Shown here piece by piece: positions 56,664 through 64,000 of a stretch of 64,000 nucleotides of DNA. The stretch's first letter is position 1. Every line of letters begins with the position of its first letter. The DNA lies in NCBI GenBank assembly GCA_024278935.1, contig JAJRSF010000033.1, forward strand, positions 132,122 through 196,121, read 5' to 3'. The notes beneath the pieces were generated by a model. That model was not told where the DNA came from. It searched no databases and saw nothing but the letters and a program-made list of their open reading frames with translations. This DNA is from Candidatus Zixiibacteriota bacterium (GTDB lineage Bacteria; Zixibacteria; MSB-5A5; GN15; FEB-12). The position numbers and the translations under genes were made by a program.

Positions 56664-57848
56664 ATGATAAAAAAAGTTCTTATTGATAAAGCAAACCGCA
56701 CCTATCAATTTCCTCCTGATATTTTTTCATTCCTTCCTGACAACGATAAACCATCTCTGATAAAAAAAACAGAGCTTGTTGATTTAGGAAAATTTAATTG
56801 GCAAGTCCCTTATGATAAAGATATCGAGTTAAACCAGGAATCTTTACAAGAAGCATCATCGAGCAAAATTTCAGAACTCAAAGAATCAATCGCTGATTGG
56901 ATTTACGATCAGCACCAAGTGAAAATAAATCCGAAAAAAGAAATTTATATCGGCGGTCGGGTTTCGCAAATACTCTTCACAACGGCTCTTGCCTATATTG
57001 ACCCCGGTGATATTGTTTTTGTCCCTGAGCTGGGACTTCCGCTCTACCGTAAAGTCACAACTGCCGCTGGTGGTGAACCTGTCAGCTATGCGGTTTCATC
57101 AAATACAGATTGGAAACCGAATTTTAAAAAATTGACAACCCGAATCGGACATGTCAGCCGTCTGCTCTTTTTAAACTCTCCGCATAACCCATCGGGCTAT
57201 ACGCTGAACCAATCAGAGCTAGAACAATTAATAACGACAGCATCTAAAGAAAATATAGCTATCATAAATGACGCCGCTTATCAATCAGTCATCGGTCAGC
57301 AGAACTCTTCACTCATCGGCACCAAAAACGGCAAACGTATTGGTTTGGAAATTTATTCATTCTCGTATCAATTTGGTCTACCGCAACTTCCTTTTGGATT
57401 GGCAATCGGGAGCAAAGAACTTGTCGAAGGACTATCGCAAACATCGACACTTTTTTCAAAAAACATTCCAAGCTATTATGTAGACTTAGCCCTTGAAGGG
57501 ATCAGAAAATTTCCATCGGAATCAATTTCTGACTTACAAAAGAAATTTTTAAAATCACGAACCGAAGCTGAGAAATTGTTTGAACTATTACAAATAGAAA
57601 GCTGCTCATCAAATCAGTTACCATTCATTTGGGGTAAATTATCAAACCGAAAATCAGCCAACAAATTTGCGACCCAACTTTTTCGAAAATACAGAATACT
57701 GACTATACCGGGAACAGTTTTTGGGAACAACGGCTAAGGCTTCATCCGCTTATCACTAACCGCATCGCCAGCCGAATATCAGGAAGCATACAGCCGAGTA
57801 AAAAAGAAACTTTCACTTGTACAAATGAGCGACAACTCAGATGACTGA
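56664..57848 (+). pseudogene. PLP-dependent class I/II aminotransferase, interrupted by an in-frame TAA near its end
   Basis: About 394 residues if read through. Fold-type I features: YIGGRVSQILFTTALAYIDPGD, EPVSYAVSSNTDWKP, FLNSPHNPSGYTLNQSEL (NPSG), INDAAYQSVIG, and SYQFGLPQLPFGLAIGSKEL, where the usual S-x-S-K PLP-lysine segment reads S-F-S-Y-Q-F-G-L-P with no Lys in the expected place, so it may be non-catalytic or divergent. TAA at 57735-57737 follows PGTVFGNNG; the family continues E-G-F-I-R-L-S and so does this frame (GFIRLSLTASPAEY) to TGA 57846. GAA to TAA explains it. The restored end overlaps folB by 8 nt. Confidence 0.8.
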
Positions 57849-58200
57849 TAAAATTCGCCTTCTCGGATTATCATTTTATGGCTACCATGGCGTTTCTTCA
57901 TCGGAGCAGGAAACCGGGCGTATGTATGAGGTCGACTGCACAGTTGATATTGATTTAACAAATGCGTGTCAGTCTGATAATTTAAATGATACTATAAATT
58001 ATGAAGCAATTTACAATTTGATAAAAGAGTCTGTCGAAAATAAAAAATATTCTCTTCTTGAAAAACTCGCTGGCGAAATTGCACAAAAGATTCTTGACAA
58101 GTTTGAAGTAAATCAAGTAACTTTACGTATACGAAAAATGAACCCGCCAATCGCAGGACATATTCGTTGCGTTGAAATAGAAATAAGCAGACAAAAATAA
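57841..58200 (+). CDS. folB: Dihydroneopterin aldolase
   Basis: 119 residues, normal FolB length. LLGLSFYGYHGVSSSEQETG contains the family's F-x-G-x-H-G-x-x-x-x-E motif, then LNDTINYEAIYNLIKESVENK, LLEKLAGEIAQKIL, and VTLRIRKMNPPIAG with the conserved K-P-like end. It converts dihydroneopterin to hydroxymethyl-dihydropterin, the FolK substrate. Followed by folK after 30 nt. Confidence 0.93.
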   Translation: MTDKIRLLGLSFYGYHGVSSSEQETGRMYEVDCTVDIDLTNACQSDNLNDTINYEAIYNLIKESVENKKYSLLEKLAGEIAQKILDKFEVNQVTLRIRKMNPPIAGHIRCVEIEISRQK

Positions 58201-58230
58201 TAACTGTCTAAAGATAATATCGAGGTACAC

Positions 58231-58740
58231 ATGGCAGATACAGTTTATATACTCTCCGGTTCTAACTTAGGGGACCGCGAAAAAAATCTTGAATTAGCAT
58301 GCGAAAAACTTTCAGCATTGCCCGGAGTTGAGGTCATTGCAACATCGGCTTTGTATCTCTCCAAAGCACAGGATATGAAAGGTGAGAACCCTGATTTTAT
58401 GAATCAGGTTATCATGCTTGAATTTCAGTATCGACCTAACGAATTACTCAATGGGCTTGAACAGATTGAAACCGAGATGGGTCGCACCGACAAAGGTAAA
58501 TTAAAGCCTCGGATTATTGACTTAGATATTCTGTTATTTGGTGATGAAATTATTGATACTAAAGAACTGACAATTCCACATAAACAACTGCTCAAACGTC
58601 CATTTGCTATGATACCTCTTTTGCAAATTACGCCGGATATTGAACATCCTGTTAAAAAAAGAGCTATCGCAGAATTTCTGAAAAAATCAGATGAAAATAA
58701 AGTAGAGATGTATAAAGATCATGTCGCACGAAATATTTAA
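58231..58740 (+). CDS. folK: 2-amino-4-hydroxy-6-hydroxymethyldihydropteridine pyrophosphokinase
   Basis: 169 residues. LSGSNLGDREKNLELAC opens the fold, GENPDFMNQVIML is the pterin pocket, and the signature R-x-x-x-D-x-D-I-L appears as KPRIIDLDILLFGDE followed by LTIPHKQLLKRPFAMIPL. It transfers pyrophosphate from ATP to the pterin, feeding FolP (encoded at 7.2-8.1 kb). It overlaps the next gene by 20 nt. Confidence 0.96.
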   Translation: MADTVYILSGSNLGDREKNLELACEKLSALPGVEVIATSALYLSKAQDMKGENPDFMNQVIMLEFQYRPNELLNGLEQIETEMGRTDKGKLKPRIIDLDILLFGDEIIDTKELTIPHKQLLKRPFAMIPLLQITPDIEHPVKKRAIAEFLKKSDENKVEMYKDHVARNI

Positions 58741-59383
58741 TCCAAAATATATCGCATTAGAAGGTGTTATCGGTGTTGGTAAGACTACTTTTGCCAAGAT
58801 GCTTGCCGAATGTATCGACGCAGAACTTTTGCAGGAAGAAGTGTTTGAGAACCCTTTCCTTGTAGATTTTTACAAGAACCATAAACGGTTTGCATTCTCC
58901 TGCCAAATGTATTTTCTCATCTCACGGTTCCAACAACAACAACAACTGATGGTGCGTGATCTCTTTGCCGAACGAATTGTCGCCGACTATCTTTTCTCCA
59001 AAGACTCTATCTTCGCATCGATAAATTTATCAGACCGAGAGCTTACACTCTATAACAAAGTTGCTCCGACTCTCTCGCAAAATATTCCAAAACCTGATCT
59101 GACAATTTATTTACAAGCATCAACACACATTCTCACCAAGCGGATTCAGAAAAGAAACTATACTTTCGAAAAAACTATTGGCACCGACTACATAGAGGTC
59201 TTAAACAAAGCCTATGATTATTTCTTTTTCAATTACATCGACACTCCACTACTTGTAGTCAAAACTGATGAGATAGATTTTGTAAACAACCCTGAACATT
59301 TTGATGATTTAATCGAACAGATTTCGAAACCGATAACCGGGAAAAAATATTACTCACCATCAGGTCACCTTACCGGAAAGTAG
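58721..59383 (+). CDS. Deoxynucleoside kinase
   Basis: 220 residues. P-loop GVIGVGKT (residues 15-22), FENPFLVDFYKN, FSCQMYFLISRFQQQQQL, then the ERIVADYLFSKDSIFA segment that corresponds to the family's E-R-S/D-R-S substrate motif and KRIQKRNYTFEK as lid. It phosphorylates deoxynucleosides (deoxyadenosine/deoxyguanosine type) in salvage. It is sandwiched between folK and panB, a gene order found in several FCB-group genomes. Confidence 0.9.
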   Translation: MSHEIFNPKYIALEGVIGVGKTTFAKMLAECIDAELLQEEVFENPFLVDFYKNHKRFAFSCQMYFLISRFQQQQQLMVRDLFAERIVADYLFSKDSIFASINLSDRELTLYNKVAPTLSQNIPKPDLTIYLQASTHILTKRIQKRNYTFEKTIGTDYIEVLNKAYDYFFFNYIDTPLLVVKTDEIDFVNNPEHFDDLIEQISKPITGKKYYSPSGHLTGK

Positions 59384-59387
59384 TCAC

Positions 59388-60209
59388 ATGTCGTCAATTA
59401 AAAGCAGAAAAAAAGTCACTGTACAATCATTCATTTTAAAAAAATCAAAGCAGAAAAAAATTACAGTCTTAACGGCATACGATTATTTTATGGCGTCGAT
59501 TTTAGGCAATGCCGGAATCGATGCAATCCTTGTTGGTGATTCGGCAAGCAACGTTATATATGGACATAGCTCCACCCTTCCGATTACAATGGACATCATG
59601 GTTGCCCACACCGCTGCTGTTGCAAGGGGAACCTCGAAAGCTCTTCTCATTGCCGACATGCCATTTCTCTCCTACCAACCATCAATTGAAACTGCAATCA
59701 ACAACGCCGGACGATTCTTAAAAGAAGGCAACGCCGAAGCGGTCAAGATGGAAGGCGGTATCGAAATGTATGACACGATTAAAAGAGTTATCGAAGTCGG
59801 TATCCCGGTCATGGGACATATCGGACTTACACCTCAATCAATACATAAATTTGGCGGTCCAAAAATTCAAGGTAAAAAAGAGAAGTCTAAAAACTATCTG
59901 CTTGAATCGGCACTCGCACTTGAAGAAGCCGGCTGTTTTGCAATCGTGCTTGAACTTCTTGAGTCAGAAATTGCTTCTGAAATCACAGAGAAACTTCAGA
60001 CGACTGCAACTATCGGAATCGGTGCCGGAGTCAATTGCGATGGACAGGTATTAGTTACCAATGATATGATCGGGTTGCGTGATGAAAATTTTAAGCCAAA
60101 GTTCTTACGTGAATATGCGAACATCACGCCGATAATTTCTGATGCAATTGAAAAATATATCCAAGATGTTGCCGATTCTAATTTCCCTTCGGATGATGAA
60201 TCATATTAA
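59388..60209 (+). CDS. panB: 3-methyl-2-oxobutanoate hydroxymethyltransferase
   Basis: 273 residues. ITVLTAYDYFMASILGNAGIDAILVGDSASNVIYG is the family N-terminus, with metal-binding Asp in VGDS; then LIADMPFLSYQ, AEAVKMEGG, VMGHIGLTPQSIHKFGG, and IGIGAGVNCDGQVLVTNDMIGL. It adds a hydroxymethyl group from 5,10-methylene-THF to ketoisovalerate, the first step to pantothenate and CoA. The folate cofactor link fits the upstream folB-folK. No panC follows. Confidence 0.97.
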   Translation: MSSIKSRKKVTVQSFILKKSKQKKITVLTAYDYFMASILGNAGIDAILVGDSASNVIYGHSSTLPITMDIMVAHTAAVARGTSKALLIADMPFLSYQPSIETAINNAGRFLKEGNAEAVKMEGGIEMYDTIKRVIEVGIPVMGHIGLTPQSIHKFGGPKIQGKKEKSKNYLLESALALEEAGCFAIVLELLESEIASEITEKLQTTATIGIGAGVNCDGQVLVTNDMIGLRDENFKPKFLREYANITPIISDAIEKYIQDVADSNFPSDDESY

Positions 60210-60331
60210 AATAAAAAAGACCAGTTAACTCTCATTAACCTCAAGAATATTCTTTACAAGTTCAATTTCCCCTATTACATTTAATCAAAAGCTAACATAT
60301 TAAATTTTAATCAACATTTTAAGGAGACATT

Positions 60332-61147
60332 ATGGAACAATATACAGATGCATTTATTCAATGGTTGTGGGTGTATGGACCAATAATTTTGACCGCATTA
60401 GCAATTTTTATAATCGGTCGAATTGTAGTCGGCATGGTAGTATCCCTACTTATTAAAGTAATGAAAAAAGCGAATGTCGATGATACCCTCACGAGTTTTA
60501 TCGCAAGCATTGCAAAAATATTTTTATTGTTGGTTGTTATTATCGCCGCTCTGGAATCATTGGGTGTTAACACAACATCGATGGTCGCAATCTTAGGTGC
60601 TGCCGGTTTGGCAATCGGTTTAGCATTACAAAGTTCACTATCAAACTTTTCATCAGGCGTCATGCTTATAATCTTCCGTCCATTTAAATCGGGCGATTTT
60701 ATTGAAGCAGGCGGTGCTATCGGTGTTATTGAAGAGATTCGTATTTTTAACACTCTTATGAAAACCGGCGACAACAAATCTATAATTATTCCGAACTCAA
60801 ACATTATGGGTGGCAATATCACCAACTACTCCGCCAAAGAAACTCGTCGGGTTGATATGGTATTTGGTATTGGTTACGATGATGATTTGAAAAAAGCAAA
60901 AACGTTGCTTGAAAAAATGGTAGCAGAAGACAGCCGTGTACTCCAAGACCCTGCCCCTGTTATCGCAGTTTCAGAACTTGCCGATAGCTCGGTCAACTTT
61001 ATCGTTCGCCCTTGGGTGAAATCTGCTGATTACTGGGGACTCTATTGGGACTTCATGGAAAAAGTAAAAATCACTTTTGACGCCGAAGGTATTTCAATTC
61101 CATACCCACAACAAGATGTTCACATGCACCAAGTTGATCCTAAATAG
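60332..61147 (+). CDS. MscS-family small-conductance mechanosensitive channel
   Basis: 271 residues. Three TM helices; TM3 is LGAAGLAIGLALQSSLSNFSSGVMLI, the Gly/Ala-packed pore helix (A-G-L-A-I-G-L-A-L-Q), followed by the beta domain (FKSGDFIEAGGAIGVIEEIRIFNTLMKTGDNKSIIIPNSNIMGGNITNYS) and alpha/beta vestibule. It opens under membrane tension to release solutes on osmotic downshift. AAGGAG precedes the ATG. It is 17 nt upstream of the DUF3078 protein and may be cotranscribed. Confidence 0.95.
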   Translation: MEQYTDAFIQWLWVYGPIILTALAIFIIGRIVVGMVVSLLIKVMKKANVDDTLTSFIASIAKIFLLLVVIIAALESLGVNTTSMVAILGAAGLAIGLALQSSLSNFSSGVMLIIFRPFKSGDFIEAGGAIGVIEEIRIFNTLMKTGDNKSIIIPNSNIMGGNITNYSAKETRRVDMVFGIGYDDDLKKAKTLLEKMVAEDSRVLQDPAPVIAVSELADSSVNFIVRPWVKSADYWGLYWDFMEKVKITFDAEGISIPYPQQDVHMHQVDPK

Positions 61148-61163
61148 AAAGAACAGAAACAAA

Positions 61164-62060
61164 ATGAAAAAAATATTCACAATCTCTTTTATACTGCTAC
61201 TCATAATTGCAGCAAACGTAACTGCTGCGGACTCTACTGCGAACAACTGGAAACGTTCATTGGTCGTTGACCTCACTACTACCCAAACAGGCTACTCCGA
61301 TTCGTGGGTTGGTGGTGAAGCAGGTTCGTTTAACTGGGTTCTCAACATGAACTCATCGGCTGAAAAACAACTAAGTGAAAGATTCGATTTCAAATCATCT
61401 CTCAAAGTTTCGTTTGGGCAAACAAAAACACAAGATGCTGAGACAAAAGAGTGGAGTCCTGCTGTAAAATCTACCGATTTAATTGATTTTGAAAATGTCG
61501 GCAAATTTACACTCGGTGGCTACTTTGATCCGTATGTCGCATTCAGAGTTGAAACACAATTCTACGATGGGCAAGTCGAGAGTATGAAACAATATTTCTC
61601 TCCTCTAAAACTGACAGAGTCGGCAGGTATCGCCAGAGTCTTTTTCAAAAAAGATAAAGAGACTCTCTCTAGCCGCTTAGGTGTAGGACTTCGTCAGATA
61701 ATGAAGAGTGTTGTTGTTACCGACGTTGAAGAGTTCTTTGTTTTAGATACGACTCTCACCGATGGTGGTTTAGAATCTGTTACCGACGCTGTTTTTAAAT
61801 TATCAGAACGAATGACATTCACCGGGAAACTTACTTTGTACAAAGCACTTTTCTTTTCAGAATCTGATGCTGTCAAAGGTTTAGAATCTGAAGATTACTG
61901 GAAAGCTGTTGATGTCAACTGGGAAAATATAATTTCAGCTCAGGTCTCAAAAATCATCACTGTTAATTTGTACACCCAACTTTTGTACGATAAACAAATT
62001 AGTAAAAAAGGTCGTTTCAAAGAAACTATCGCTGTCGGATTTATTTTTAAATTAATTTAA
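61164..62060 (+). CDS. DUF3078-type exported protein
   Basis: About 298 residues from ATG 61164, chosen because it gives a signal peptide (MKKIFTISFILLLIIAANVTAA); the open frame extends into mscS. The mature part begins NNWKRSLVVDLTTTQTGYSDSWVGGEAGSFNW, characteristic of DUF3078, and alternates like an outer-membrane beta-barrel (FDFKSSLKVSFGQTKTQ, GKFTLGGYFDPYVAFRVETQF, ... ETIAVGFIFKLI). The last residue pattern fits a barrel end. Function unknown. A terminator follows. Confidence 0.8.
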   Translation: MKKIFTISFILLLIIAANVTAADSTANNWKRSLVVDLTTTQTGYSDSWVGGEAGSFNWVLNMNSSAEKQLSERFDFKSSLKVSFGQTKTQDAETKEWSPAVKSTDLIDFENVGKFTLGGYFDPYVAFRVETQFYDGQVESMKQYFSPLKLTESAGIARVFFKKDKETLSSRLGVGLRQIMKSVVVTDVEEFFVLDTTLTDGGLESVTDAVFKLSERMTFTGKLTLYKALFFSESDAVKGLESEDYWKAVDVNWENIISAQVSKIITVNLYTQLLYDKQISKKGRFKETIAVGFIFKLI

Positions 62061-62083
62061 TTAAGTGGTAAAGTTTACTAATA

Positions 62084-62122
62084 AAAAGGCAGGTCAGACT
62101 TTTTGTCTCTCCTGCCTTTTTT
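62084..62122. terminator. Bidirectional terminator between convergent genes
   Basis: AAAAAGGCAGG and CCTGCCTTTTTT pair, with a nested AGAC/GTCT stem around TTTTT in the loop. A-run on the left and T-run on the right serve the DUF3078 gene (plus) and the propeller lipoprotein gene (minus). Confidence 0.92.
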
Positions 62123-62143
62123 ATACTCTTCGTGAACTAGTAC

Positions 62144-63016
62144 TCACCCAGCCCAAAAAGGGTAACTACTTTTACCAAAAAAATCTGTTCGATATAACCG
62201 ACCATCAACACCTGTAAAAATTATCGTATTTTTATCAAGCATTACAACATCAGAATACTTTGATTCAGCAACCTGCCAGACAGAGTCAATACCAACACCC
62301 CCGGCATAAATATTATATTTCCCACTTTCGTGTACTGAATAACAATATCGACGAAAAGCAGGTTCGATACCAAAAGATATTGGAAGTACATTCAAAGTAT
62401 CAATATAAATTTCATTATCATTTAGGATAATTTCACCATCAAGAATAGTAATCAGATCAATGACATACATATTAATAGCAATTGGTTTAATATACGCAAT
62501 AGTATCTGAATTATATGAAGTAGGCATCAAACCTGATGTGAGTCGGCTAAGATTTTTAGTAGTGAGATCATATACAGAAAGAATAGATTGATAACTAACT
62601 AACAATAATGAGTCTTTGATAAACAGAAGCTCCGAAAAACCAAGATCAGTTGGTACCTGAAAGATAGAGTCTGATATAACATCATACAAAAACAGCTTAC
62701 TATTTTGCAAAAACCCAATCATATTACCACTCAAAGCCAAAGTAGGTGACGTTATATTATCACCCAGTAGTTCTGGATTACGATAAGGGTTCCTGACTCT
62801 CGCTGAGTAGATACCGTTGAGAGTCGTTGATGATGTATCAGCTCGTACCATTAGAATTGTAGAACGATCATATGACAACGATGGTTCTATCTCTATACGA
62901 TAAAAAGACTGTGTGTCCTCTCCTCCTCCACCATCATTATTAGTATTCGTAATTTCTTTATCTGCACAAGCAAGAAATAACAGAACTATGAGAAGAAAAC
63001 AAATTATTTTCTGCAT
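62144..63016 (-). CDS. Lipoprotein with WD40-like beta-propeller features
   Basis: 290 residues from ATG 63016, chosen for its lipoprotein signal (MQKIICFLLIVLLFLAC); the frame is open further upstream inside the kinase gene's end region. The body reads SLSYDRSTILMVRA ... ALSGNMIGFLQNSKLFLYDV ... RLTSGLMPTSYNSDTIAYIK ... YCYSVHESGKYNIYAGGV, typical of WD40-like/TolB-type blades. The role is unknown. It follows the kinase-like gene by 38 nt and may be cotranscribed, so it could be linked to that signalling gene. Confidence 0.7.
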   Translation of the reverse strand: MQKIICFLLIVLLFLACADKEITNTNNDGGGGEDTQSFYRIEIEPSLSYDRSTILMVRADTSSTTLNGIYSARVRNPYRNPELLGDNITSPTLALSGNMIGFLQNSKLFLYDVISDSIFQVPTDLGFSELLFIKDSLLLVSYQSILSVYDLTTKNLSRLTSGLMPTSYNSDTIAYIKPIAINMYVIDLITILDGEIILNDNEIYIDTLNVLPISFGIEPAFRRYCYSVHESGKYNIYAGGVGIDSVWQVAESKYSDVVMLDKNTIIFTGVDGRLYRTDFFGKSSYPFWAG

Positions 63017-63054
63017 ATAATAAATATAGAATATTTTAGAAGAAATGAAAAGGC

Positions 63055-64000
63055 TTAATGTAGATACCCGGTAAAATACAAAGTCATCAAAGCAGCCACC
63101 ATACCACCGAGAGCAATCAAGAAATAAACCCAAATTGGAGTTTTCTTCTCGATAATAATAGGGGCTCTGCTTTTCTGAACAGGTTTTCTCATCCGCATTT
63201 CACGGCGATACTCTTCAAACGATTCGTAATCAGCAAAAAATTCTTCACAACTGGTATAGCGACGGCTGACTCGAATCGCCAAAAATTTAGTAAGCATATT
63301 TCGCAGTGCTTCGGGAAGCTCATTTTTAATATCATCAATACGCAAGTTACCGCCATTATCATAGCTTGGGTTCCGACCTGTTAATAACTGGTGCAGGACT
63401 ACTCCAATAGAATAAATATCACCCTGCTTGGATGTTTTATGTTCCGGCGGATTATACCAATTACGTTTTTTGTTTGGTTCATAATGAGCAGGTAATCCAA
63501 AATCGGTAAGCTTTGGAACATCGTTTTCATCAAATAAGATATTTGATGGACGGATATTTGTATGTATAATCTTATGTGTATGAGCATGATGTAAACCTGA
63601 TAAAGTCGCATGTATGATTCCAAACGCTTTCTCCCAATCATATTTACGTGCCATCCGATCAGCTAAGGACCCACCTTTGGCATACTCTGTTATTATTACC
63701 GTATTTTTTGTGTCGCCGCCGGAGCCAAAGATATTGATAACATTTTCATGCTTTAGAGAATTCAGAAGCTTCGCTTCTTTGCGACCTTGTTCACCACGAG
63801 TATGTTTTTTTATAACATATAATTTTTTGTCACACGGTTCTCTACAAGCATGGTAGTACTGTATCGAGTTTCTTTGATAGTATCTAGATGACGACATTTT
63901 CCTAAAAACGAATCTGAACCCATAATTGTCATTTCGGATGCCACACCAGACGAACCATTTGTAATAATTTCTAAAATAGCATCTTTGAGTTCTACCGCTC
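63055..64000 (-). pseudogene. Serine/threonine kinase-like membrane protein; 5' end outside window, one-base frameshift, HTN instead of HRD
   Basis: The C-terminal part has a kinase domain: VIKK (beta-3 Lys), EAKLLNSLKHENVINIFG, ITEYAKGGSLADRM, the catalytic loop as HTNIRPSNIL, TDFGLP, and PPE of the activation segment, then an RRYTSCEEFF end, a basic linker and a membrane helix (VYFLIALGGMVAALMTLYFTG). The HRD Asp is Asn (codon 63556-63558), so it may be a pseudokinase. The ATG at 63897 is not the true start: in another frame the N-lobe continues (KETRYSTTMLVENRVTK) to the window edge. Adding one A to the A6 run (63823-63828) joins them. Confidence 0.75.

Noticed and set aside
464-57737. A reassigned genetic code (TAA/TAG read as Gln, or TGA read as sense)
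   Set aside because: All three stop codons occur inside genes, replacing different residues (Gln, Glu, Trp, Tyr, Leu by alignment), while all three are also the normal ends of many intact genes here (lepA, ftsH, panB, folK and others have no internal stops).
1-64000. CRISPR array, prophage, insertion sequence or plasmid origin
   Set aside because: No regularly spaced direct repeats, integrase, transposase, phage structural or replication genes are visible. The repeats found are short, dispersed palindromes.

Overview
The window is an AT-rich bacterial chromosome segment. It carries surface proteins ending in a type IX secretion (T9SS) sorting domain (AQNYPNPFNP, QNYPNPFNP), a dockerin-like tail of the DISDLIYIVDFIF...GGP type, a short SigA-type sigma factor, DUF3857/transglutaminase proteins and a DUF3078 protein. 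This mix points to the FCB group (Fibrobacterota-Chlorobiota-Bacteroidota and allied candidate phyla); the dockerin style is most like Zixibacteria or a neighbouring lineage. That placement is inference. No prophage, insertion sequence, CRISPR array or rRNA operon is visible.

Layout. 1-2.5 kb: the end of a LuxR-type regulator, a broken FG-GAP lipoprotein and a repeat-filled gap. 2.5-8.1 kb (minus): a lipoprotein, a secreted conserved protein, lepA, and cdaA overlapping folP. 8.3-9.7 kb: a sugar dehydrogenase-like protein with a dockerin tail. 9.7-13.5 kb: two tandem DUF3857 genes, the upstream one with a dead transglutaminase site and the downstream one with an intact triad. 13.7-18.7 kb: the classic tilS-hpt-ftsH cluster behind a K+ channel gene. 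18.8-25.1 kb: a VanZ-like protein and two T9SS surface proteins sharing a repeated module. 25.3-28.5 kb: a PP2C phosphatase, a GT39-type transferase with TPRs, and tRNA-Arg. 28.6-32.4 kb: an HlyD-type adaptor with two MacB/FtsX permeases. 34.1-39.3 kb: a tetR-tolC-acrB operon. 39.7-42.2 kb: an NtrB/NtrC-like pair. 42.3-43.5 kb: a MORN lipoprotein and tRNA-Leu. 43.7-48.3 kb: a sugar-nucleotide/glycosyltransferase cluster. 48.4-50.9 kb: htrA and sigA. 52-54.8 kb: tldD-tldE. 56-60.2 kb: aldolase, aminotransferase, folB, folK, deoxynucleoside kinase, panB. 60.3-64 kb: mscS, a DUF3078 protein, a propeller lipoprotein and a kinase-like gene cut by the window end.

The most striking property is the number of single lesions in otherwise well-preserved genes. 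Nine in-frame stops (six TAA, two TAG, one TGA) and four one-base frameshifts, mostly in mononucleotide runs, hit eleven genes, including the normally essential tilS (twice). Downstream of every lesion the reading frame and family motifs continue to a natural end. Sequencing or assembly error is the leading explanation, very recent decay the second; stop-codon reassignment is contradicted by ordinary use of all three stops. I annotate these genes across the lesion.

Intergenic regions carry at least three families of short palindromic repeats, several clear rho-independent terminators, and a group of CATTTT/AAAATG inverted repeats upstream of htrA-sigA.
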